This document shows positions 8,206 to 12,811 of a DNA stretch of 12,811 bases, piece by piece; positions within the stretch are counted from its first letter, which is position 1; each line of letters opens with the position of its first letter. This stretch comes from an uncultured Prevotellaceae bacterium. GTDB taxonomy: Bacteria > Bacteroidota > Bacteroidia > Bacteroidales > Bacteroidaceae. The stretch lies in contig CABSGW010000054.1 in NCBI GenBank assembly GCA_902477365.1, forward strand, positions 1 through 12,811. Reading direction: 5' to 3'. The notes under the pieces were generated by a model. That model was not told where the DNA came from. It saw nothing but the letters and a program-made list of their open reading frames with translations, and did no database searches. The translations under genes were made by a program, and so were the position numbers.

Positions 8206-9204
8206 ATGAAAACATGGATTGACGAAATCATGGACAGCCCCCGACGGGTTGCGATTCCCATTATGACCCATCCGGGTATCGAAGCCATCGGAAAACGCGT
8301 CATTGACGCTGTAAAAGACGGCCAAACACACTACGAGGCAATCCGCTATGTGGTGGACCACTACAACACGTATGCCTGTTCGGTGATTATGGACCTGACC
8401 GTCGAGGCGGAAGCTTTCGGTTGCGAAATCGGCTTCCCGGAGAACGAAGTTCCCAACGTACTGAACCGCCTGGTATGCGACGAGGCTTCTGTAGACGCAT
8501 TACAAGTGCCTGCCTTGCATACGGCACGCGTTCCCGAATACCTGAGGGCAAATCAACTGGCCGTCACCCATATCACCAACCGCCCTACCTTTGCCGGATG
8601 CATCGGTCCGTTCTCACTGGCCGGAAGACTGTTCGACATGTCCGAAATCATGGTATCCATCTACATGGAACCACACGTCATTCATGCTTTGCTGGAGAAA
8701 TGTACCCAATTCATCCTGGATTATTGCCGGGAACTAAAAAGAATCGGCACAACCGGTGTGATTATGGCCGAACCCGCAGCCGGATTATTACCCAACGACG
8801 AGTGTAACGCATTCTCAACCGATTACATTCGACGGATTGTCGAAGAACTGCAAGACGACAGTTTTACCATTATTCTGCATAACTGCGGCAATCAGGGCCA
8901 ATGCACCGAAGCCATGCTGGCCAGCGGAGCAAAAGCACTACACTTCGGCAATGCCATCGACCTGGTGCAAGTACTTCGGGACAGCCCCGAAAACATTCTG
9001 ATCATGGGTAACATTGACCCGGTACAAATCATGAAACAGGCAACACCCGAAGTAGTGCGTCAAACTACCCTGGACTTGCTGAACAACACCAAAACATATC
9101 CGAACTTCGTACTCTCTTCCGGATGCGATGTCCCCCCACATACCCCGGAAGCGAACCTACATGCCTTTTTCGAAGCATTGGAAATATACAACCAGAACTT
9201 ATAA
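8206..9204 (+). CDS. UroD-fold methylcobamide methyltransferase with MtaA/MtbA-type zinc site
   Basis: This 332-residue soluble protein is in the UroD superfamily and carries the zinc signature of the corrinoid methyltransferases: LHNCG (His225, Cys227) and SSGCDVPPHTP (Cys307). The spacing of about 80 residues is close to that of MtaA/MtbA. MtaA and MtbA use this site to activate coenzyme M as methyl acceptor. Here the zinc-bound thiol or other acceptor is unknown, and Bacteroidales are not known to use coenzyme M, so a different acceptor or the reverse reaction (substrate to corrinoid) should be considered. ATG 8206 (MKTWIDEI) is chosen over an in-frame GTG at 8176 that overlaps the previous gene. 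It is the last gene of the symporter-corrinoid operon, with a strong terminator at 9285-9330. Family and zinc site are seen; direction of methyl transfer is inference. Confidence 0.9.
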   Translation: MKTWIDEIMDSPRRVAIPIMTHPGIEAIGKRVIDAVKDGQTHYEAIRYVVDHYNTYACSVIMDLTVEAEAFGCEIGFPENEVPNVLNRLVCDEASVDALQVPALHTARVPEYLRANQLAVTHITNRPTFAGCIGPFSLAGRLFDMSEIMVSIYMEPHVIHALLEKCTQFILDYCRELKRIGTTGVIMAEPAAGLLPNDECNAFSTDYIRRIVEELQDDSFTIILHNCGNQGQCTEAMLASGAKALHFGNAIDLVQVLRDSPENILIMGNIDPVQIMKQATPEVVRQTTLDLLNNTKTYPNFVLSSGCDVPPHTPEANLHAFFEALEIYNQNL

Positions 9205-9284
9205 CGCCTGATTCCATCCATTAAATATAAGAAGGACCATTAACAGATAAAGTAAACCGGAAAATAGTAAGAACCTTCTCTTCC

Positions 9285-9330
9285 GACCGCCTGCTCTGCC
9301 TAAACAAACGGAGCAGGCGGTCTATTTTTT
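9285..9330 (+). terminator. Rho-independent terminator of the symporter-corrinoid operon
   Basis: GACCGCCTGCTC (9285-9296) pairs perfectly with GAGCAGGCGGTC (9311-9322), a 12-bp GC-rich stem with a 14-nt loop, followed by TATTTTTT. It lies 80 bp after the methyltransferase stop codon. Confidence 0.88.
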
Positions 9331-9350
9331 ACGGACTGGGCATCTCGTTT
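9331..9350 (+). repeat. Single-arm repeat copy, abutting a terminator
   Basis: The 20-mer ACGGACTGGGCATCTCGTTT starts at the base after the terminator's T-tract and is identical to 11669-11688. The complementary arm is missing or decayed; the next bases do not pair with it. Confidence 0.85.
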
Positions 9351-9472
9351 CAACAACCCCATAGGCACGTCTTCACGGCCTCGTATGCTCTTTTCGCTTC
9401 CTTCCTATTCCGAAAAAAACAAACAAAACGAATATTCCTGAACAAAAAGCCTGATTATTTTTGGGTAATAGT

Positions 9473-9480
9473 TATCTTTG
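9473..9480 (+). promoter_or_regulatory. -7 promoter box for GH20
   Basis: TATCTTTG matches the Bacteroidales -7 consensus. It ends 65 bp before the ATG at 9546. A TTTG at 9460-9463 is too close to be its -33 box, and no good -33 is seen at the usual distance. Confidence 0.55.
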
Positions 9481-9545
9481 TGACTACATAACCGCAATGT
9501 GTACCATATTGCACACTAAAATCATTAAACTGTAAGATATACGTC

Positions 9546-11519
9546 ATGAAAAAGAAAACCATCGTTTCGTTCCTGCTGCTTACAGCTTGTATCTTGTTCC
9601 CAGGCTTACAAGCAACCGCAGGAGTCAACCCGAAACCCTTTGTCATCCCTGAGTTGCGTAACTGGACCGGTTCTGAAGGAACTTTTACCCCGACTGCCGA
9701 CAGCCGCATTGTCTACCGAGCCAACAACAACGAACTGGCACACATTGCCCAAACGCTAGCTGCCGATTACCAACTGATGACCGGCAAGACACTCTCCGTT
9801 GCAACCGGAAAAGCAAAAGCCGGAGACATTGAACTCGTATTGAAAAAAGACAAGAAGCAACACAAGGAGGGATACAACCTCTCTATCACAGACCGTGTAA
9901 CCATCACGGCTTCCACTCCGGCCGGACTGTTCTGGGGTACACGTACCATACTGCAATTGTCTGAACAATCATCCGTACATGCGCTCCCGCAAGGTAAGGC
10001 CACCGACTATCCCGACTACGGACAACGTGGTTTCATGATTGACTGCGGACGCAAATATATCCCAATGGATTATCTGCGCAACCTGGTCAAAATCATGGCT
10101 TACTATAAGATGAATACCCTGCATATCCATCTCAACGACAACTCGTTCAAGAGCTATTTTGATGAAGATTGGAATAAGACACAAGCAGCCTTCCGTTTGG
10201 AATGCGAAACATTCCCCGGACTGACGGCACGCGACGGCTCCTACTCCAAAAAAGAATTCATTGATTTACAAATCCTAGCCGAAGAAAACGGCGTTGAGAT
10301 AGTACCTGAAATAGACTTCCCCGCCCACTCTTTGGCATTCAGCCACTACAAGCCTGAAATCGGAAGCAAAGAGTATGGCATGGACCACTTGGATCTTTTC
10401 AACGAAGAGACGTATAAATTCATGGATGCTCTGCTCAAGGAATACCTGGAAGGTCCAAATCCCGTATTCCGTGGCAAGCGCATGCACATAGGAACAGACG
10501 AATACAGCAACCGAGACACTGCAGTTGTTGAAAAATTCCGTTATCTCACCGACCGTTATATCAAGTACGTGGAATCTTTTGGCAAGCGGGCGTGTGTATG
10601 GGGCGCGTTGAGCCATGCCAAAGGAAAGACTCCCGTCAAGTCAAAGGATGTTGACATGTGGGCTTGGTACAACGGCTACGCCAAACCGGGTGACATGATT
10701 GAACAAGGTTACAAGCTGGTAAGCATACCCGACCGCTATGTATATATCGTACCGGCCGCCGGTTATTACTACGATTTCCTCAACACCGAACACCTATACA
10801 ATAAATGGACACCGGCCACCATCGGAGATACAACTTTCCAGGAGAAACATCCGGCCATTTTGGGTGGCATGTTCGCTGTATGGAATGACCACGCGGGAAA
10901 TGGAATCACGGTAAAAGACATTCACTATCGGGCTTATCCGGCACTTCAGACACTAGCCGCCAAATGCTGGGACGGTGCAAACGTAACACTACCTTACGCA
11001 GAGTTTAATACCAAACGCCTGTTGTTGAGCGAAGCTCCCGGTGTGAACGAACTGGGACGCATCGGTCGCGAGAAAGCACTTGTTTACGAACAGGCACGCA
11101 TCGCACCTAACAGCACGACACCACACACGGAAATAGGTTATGACTACACCGTAGAGTTCGACCTGACCGGAGCCTCGGAAAACAAGGGAACAGTACTTTT
11201 CCGTTCTCCCAACGCAACGGTTTGGCTTTCAGACCCCATCACCGGAACACTTGCTTTCAGCCGTGAAGACAAACTCTACCACTTCCGCTATGATGTACGC
11301 CCGGGCGAAAAAGCACACATCCGTATCCAAGGTAACAAACAGGCTACCCAGCTTTACGTAAACGATAAACTGGTAGACGACCTGACAATACGCCGCATCA
11401 GCTTCAACAAAGGCAAAAACGAGATGGCGATGGTGCGGACACTGGTATTCCCCTTGGCCGAAACGGGTAATTTCAAGAGTGCTATCAGCAACCTGAAAGT
11501 TTACAATTACTTTAAATAA
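9546..11519 (+). CDS. Exported GH20 beta-N-acetylhexosaminidase-like enzyme
   Basis: This 657-residue protein should hydrolyse terminal beta-linked HexNAc outside the cytoplasm. A signal peptide spans residues 1-25, with a likely cleavage after ATA (23-25); a TAC at 13-15 also resembles a lipobox, so lipoprotein status is open. A GH20 N-terminal alpha/beta domain covers about 30-155. The TIM barrel follows (RGFMIDCGRKY, LHIHLNDNSF, EIVPEIDFPAHS). The catalytic Asp-Glu pair is Asp318-Glu319 in HIGTDEY, where many members have HIGGDE, so this is a somewhat divergent member. WNDHAGNG and a downstream Trp line the sugar pocket. Residues about 540-657 form a beta-sandwich resembling a concanavalin-type module. 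It has its own promoter and terminator, so it is a separate unit beside the corrinoid operon. Host or mucin glycans fit, but specificity is not shown. Confidence 0.92.
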   Translation: MKKKTIVSFLLLTACILFPGLQATAGVNPKPFVIPELRNWTGSEGTFTPTADSRIVYRANNNELAHIAQTLAADYQLMTGKTLSVATGKAKAGDIELVLKKDKKQHKEGYNLSITDRVTITASTPAGLFWGTRTILQLSEQSSVHALPQGKATDYPDYGQRGFMIDCGRKYIPMDYLRNLVKIMAYYKMNTLHIHLNDNSFKSYFDEDWNKTQAAFRLECETFPGLTARDGSYSKKEFIDLQILAEENGVEIVPEIDFPAHSLAFSHYKPEIGSKEYGMDHLDLFNEETYKFMDALLKEYLEGPNPVFRGKRMHIGTDEYSNRDTAVVEKFRYLTDRYIKYVESFGKRACVWGALSHAKGKTPVKSKDVDMWAWYNGYAKPGDMIEQGYKLVSIPDRYVYIVPAAGYYYDFLNTEHLYNKWTPATIGDTTFQEKHPAILGGMFAVWNDHAGNGITVKDIHYRAYPALQTLAAKCWDGANVTLPYAEFNTKRLLLSEAPGVNELGRIGREKALVYEQARIAPNSTTPHTEIGYDYTVEFDLTGASENKGTVLFRSPNATVWLSDPITGTLAFSREDKLYHFRYDVRPGEKAHIRIQGNKQATQLYVNDKLVDDLTIRRISFNKGKNEMAMVRTLVFPLAETGNFKSAISNLKVYNYFK

Positions 11520-11553
11520 ACATTACAACCGGACGTTTACAACAAACCACCTC

Positions 11554-11586
11554 AAAGATGCCGCCCCACAAAGCGGCATCTTTTTT
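11554..11586 (+). terminator. Rho-independent terminator of GH20
   Basis: AAAGATGCCGC (11554-11564) pairs with GCGGCATCTTT (11573-11583) around an 8-nt loop, and the stem ends in a six-T tract. It begins 34 bp after the GH20 stop codon. Confidence 0.88.
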
Positions 11587-11624
11587 AGTGCCTTATCCCA
11601 ACCAACCGCTCCCTGCCAGTTATT

Positions 11625-11640
11625 CGGGACTGGGCATCTC
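11625..11640 (+). repeat. Truncated single-arm repeat copy
   Basis: CGGGACTGGGCATCTC matches the outer part of the repeat arm with one change from CGGACTGGGCATCTC context, then diverges where CGTT is expected. The following 26 bp contain a weak CGCG inverted repeat and a six-T tract (11661-11666), perhaps a decayed hairpin. Confidence 0.65.
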
Positions 11641-11668
11641 CGCGCAACGAACACGCGTGCTTTTTTCA

Positions 11669-11688
11669 ACGGACTGGGCATCTCGTTT
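11669..11688 (+). repeat. Single-arm repeat copy identical to 9331-9350
   Basis: The 20-mer ACGGACTGGGCATCTCGTTT matches the copy 2.3 kb upstream at every base. It lies 28 bp after the truncated copy at 11625-11640 in the same orientation. No pairing arm follows. Exact identity between two noncoding sites suggests recent dispersal or selection on the sequence. Confidence 0.87.
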
Positions 11689-11748
11689 ACCACAAGCAAT
11701 AAGCGGCAAGTAACCTCCTGATAAGAAAAAAGGAAGGAAAAGCTTAAT

Positions 11749-11766
11749 TATTTCTCACTAGAAATA
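11749..11766. promoter_or_regulatory. Candidate MarR operator (18-bp inverted repeat)
   Basis: TATTTCT and AGAAATA are exact reverse complements separated by CACT. The site ends 21 bp before the -7 box at 11788, so it covers or abuts the -33 region of the MarR gene's promoter. Size and symmetry fit a MarR dimer site and would allow autorepression. The assignment is by position and symmetry only. Confidence 0.5.
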
Positions 11767-11787
11767 GTTTTTATTAGAAAATATATT

Positions 11788-11795
11788 TATCTTTG
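11788..11795 (+). promoter_or_regulatory. -7 promoter box for the MarR-flavoprotein operon
   Basis: TATCTTTG matches the Bacteroidales -7 consensus and ends 21 bp before the ATG at 11817, giving a leader of about 15 nt. An in-frame TTG at 11793 falls inside this box and so is not the start codon. Confidence 0.65.
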
Positions 11796-11816
11796 CCGAA
11801 CAAAACTCAAGAAACC

Positions 11817-12188
11817 ATGCACGACATTTGCGCTTTAAAAGATTTATACAAGATACTTTATCAGTACGAACGCGACTTCTCCTCGCGTAACAAACTCACA
11901 CTGAACGAAGCCATGCTGCTCTGTTTTCTCTGTACAAAAGGGGATCAGACTGCCGGTGCCATCGGAGAACATCTGGGATTGTCACACCCCCGCGCCTCAC
12001 GTATACTCACCGACGTGGAACGCAAGGGTCTCATCACCCGGAGCATTTGCCCGACCGACCGCCGGCAGATGCGTTTCAGCCTGACACCCGAAGGGCGCAA
12101 ACAAATCGAAACCATCCGGGCCAACGAGCCAGCCCCGGACGAACTGTTCCGTCAACTACACAACTGCCTGGCTCAAATTCAACATTGA
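11817..12188 (+). CDS. MarR-family transcriptional regulator
   Basis: This 123-residue protein is a compact winged-helix MarR regulator. The recognition region AGAIGEHLGLSHPRASRILTDVERKGLI (quoted in part: EHLGLSHPRASRILTD) spans about 46-73, and the wing carries CPTDRRQMRFSLTPEG, close to the family D-x-R-x4-x-LT pattern. Five cysteines are present: Cys5, Cys36, Cys39, Cys78 and Cys117, with a CxxC-like pair at 36-39 inside a helix. Together with the downstream thiol-redox flavoprotein, this suggests a thiol or reactive-sulfur sensor, which is inference. ATG 11817 is used because an earlier TTG lies in the promoter. An 18-bp inverted repeat upstream is the likely operator. The flavoprotein gene starts 28 bp after the stop; TTGATTTG at 12185-12192 could be a weak internal promoter. 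Confidence 0.9.
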   Translation: MHDICALKDLYKILYQYERDFSSRNKLTLNEAMLLCFLCTKGDQTAGAIGEHLGLSHPRASRILTDVERKGLITRSICPTDRRQMRFSLTPEGRKQIETIRANEPAPDELFRQLHNCLAQIQH

Positions 12189-12216
12189 TTTGCAACATTT
12201 CAAAATCCATTTTACA

Positions 12217-12804
12217 ATGAAATACCTTATCGTTGGCGGTGTCGCCGGTGGAGCATCGGCAGCCGCACGCCTGAGACGTTTAGACGAAAAAGCAGAAATC
12301 ATCCTTTTCGAACGTGGAAAGTATGTATCTTACGCCAACTGCGGACTACCTTATTATATTGGTGAGACTATCCGCGAGCGTGACCATCTTTTTGTTCAGA
12401 CCGTAGAGGGCTTTGTCAACCGCTTCCGCATCGACATCCGTACCGAACAGGAAGTACAGCGCATACTTCCCGATGTACAGCAAATCGAAGTACGCCGCTC
12501 AGACGGTAGCACCTACATAGAAACATACGACAAACTGTTGCTCTCGCCCGGTGCAGAACCCTTGCGTCCACGCATCGAAGGCATTGACGACAAACGCATC
12601 ATGACCTTACGGAACGTAGCTGATACCGATGCCATTTATTCCTTCATCGCACAAAACAAGCCCCGCCACGCCGCCGTCATCGGAGGTGGATTCATCGGTT
12701 TGGAAATGGCCGAGAACCTCCATCAACGAGGGATACAGGTCAGCGTCATAGAGATGGCTGACCAGGTAATGGCTCCGCTTGATTACATGGGTGCTAAAGA
12801 ATAG
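12217..12804 (+). CDS. CoA-disulfide-reductase-like flavoprotein, truncated after 195 residues
   Basis: The N-terminal part of a pyridine nucleotide-disulfide oxidoreductase of the CoA-disulfide reductase/NADH oxidase type. It has the FAD Rossmann motif VGGVAGGASAAARL (6-19), the single redox cysteine motif SYANCGLPYYIG with Cys42, the LLSPGAEP segment, and the NAD(P) motif VIGGGFIGLEMAENL near 154-168. Full enzymes have about 440 residues, and Bacteroidales forms often add rhodanese and TusA-like domains. Here similarity stops after VMAPLDY, where family members usually continue with E-M-A, and the frame reads MGAKE then TAG, with only 7 bp of window left. The dimer domain and half of the NAD(P) domain are missing, so the product as read should be inactive. 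An insertion, a deletion or an assembly edge could explain this. ATG 12217 is the family start; an upstream TTG at 12190 is not. Confidence 0.85.
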   Translation: MKYLIVGGVAGGASAAARLRRLDEKAEIILFERGKYVSYANCGLPYYIGETIRERDHLFVQTVEGFVNRFRIDIRTEQEVQRILPDVQQIEVRRSDGSTYIETYDKLLLSPGAEPLRPRIEGIDDKRIMTLRNVADTDAIYSFIAQNKPRHAAVIGGGFIGLEMAENLHQRGIQVSVIEMADQVMAPLDYMGAKE

Positions 12805-12811
12805 GAAAGAG

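Larger units (their letters stand above)
9205..9545. other. 341-bp intergenic region between the corrinoid operon and GH20
   Basis: No credible gene is seen. The gap holds, in order, about 80 bp of unremarkable sequence, a factor-independent terminator, one arm of the dispersed repeat starting right after the T-tract, about 120 bp without recognisable structure, and the GH20 promoter with a 65-bp leader. Confidence 0.7.

Noticed and set aside
61..11519. Canonical polysaccharide utilisation locus with SusC/SusD
   Set aside because: No TonB-dependent SusC-like or SusD-like gene is present. Glycosidases plus an inner-membrane symporter alone do not meet the definition.
11641..11666. Terminator or complete second hairpin after the truncated repeat arm
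   Set aside because: Only a 4-bp CGCG stem with a 9-nt loop, and 3 bp lie between stem and T-tract; too weak to call. It may be a decayed arm.
1..12811. CRISPR array suggested by the repeated 20-mer
   Set aside because: The copies are kilobases apart, mostly single, in mixed orientation, with no regular spacer length and no cas genes.

Overview
The window looks like chromosomal DNA from a gut-type member of the Bacteroidales. Three things suggest this. Several genes are preceded by the Bacteroidales -7 box (TAnnTTTG, for example TACCTTTG, TATCTTTG twice) with little sign of Shine-Dalgarno sequences. The gene families are typical of the order: a GH2 and a GH20 exported glycosidase, an SSS sugar symporter and an AraC regulator. 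Base composition is moderate, near 50% GC by eye. Genus cannot be fixed from the sequence alone.

Layout, left to right. An AraC-family regulator (minus strand, 61-942) is divergent from a UroD-fold methyltransferase-like gene (1093-2181), which is followed after 66 bp by a large exported GH2 beta-galactosidase-like enzyme (2248-5646). After a long perfect hairpin comes a tight three-gene operon: a Na+/sugar symporter closely resembling vSGLT (5925-7496), a MtaC/MtbC-type corrinoid protein (7515-8183) and a second UroD-fold methyltransferase with a full MtaA/MtbA zinc signature (8206-9204). A classical terminator ends that operon. An exported GH20 beta-hexosaminidase-like gene (9546-11519) follows with its own promoter and terminator. 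The last block is a short MarR regulator (11817-12188) with a candidate 18-bp operator, and the first 195 residues of a CoA-disulfide-reductase-like flavoprotein (12217-12804), whose sequence breaks off and stops just before the window ends.

The most interesting content is the mixture of glycan degradation with corrinoid methyl transfer: AraC control, exported GH2 and GH20, a sugar symporter, one corrinoid protein and two different UroD-fold proteins. The simplest model is that the glycosidases release a sugar or glycoside, the symporter imports it, one methyltransferase moves a methyl group from it to the corrinoid protein and the other passes that group to an acceptor. An O-methylated sugar or methyl glycoside is the natural candidate. 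This is inference. No corrinoid reactivase, SusC/SusD pair or folate gene is visible here.

A second theme is a dispersed hairpin repeat with core GGGCATCTCGTT. Two copies are complete perfect inverted repeats (1-40 and 5688-5737). At least four more are single arms (5741-5754, 9331-9350, 11625-11640, 11669-11688). All lie in gaps just beyond gene 3' ends, two groups immediately beyond an ordinary terminator. It behaves like a REP-type or terminator-associated repeat family.
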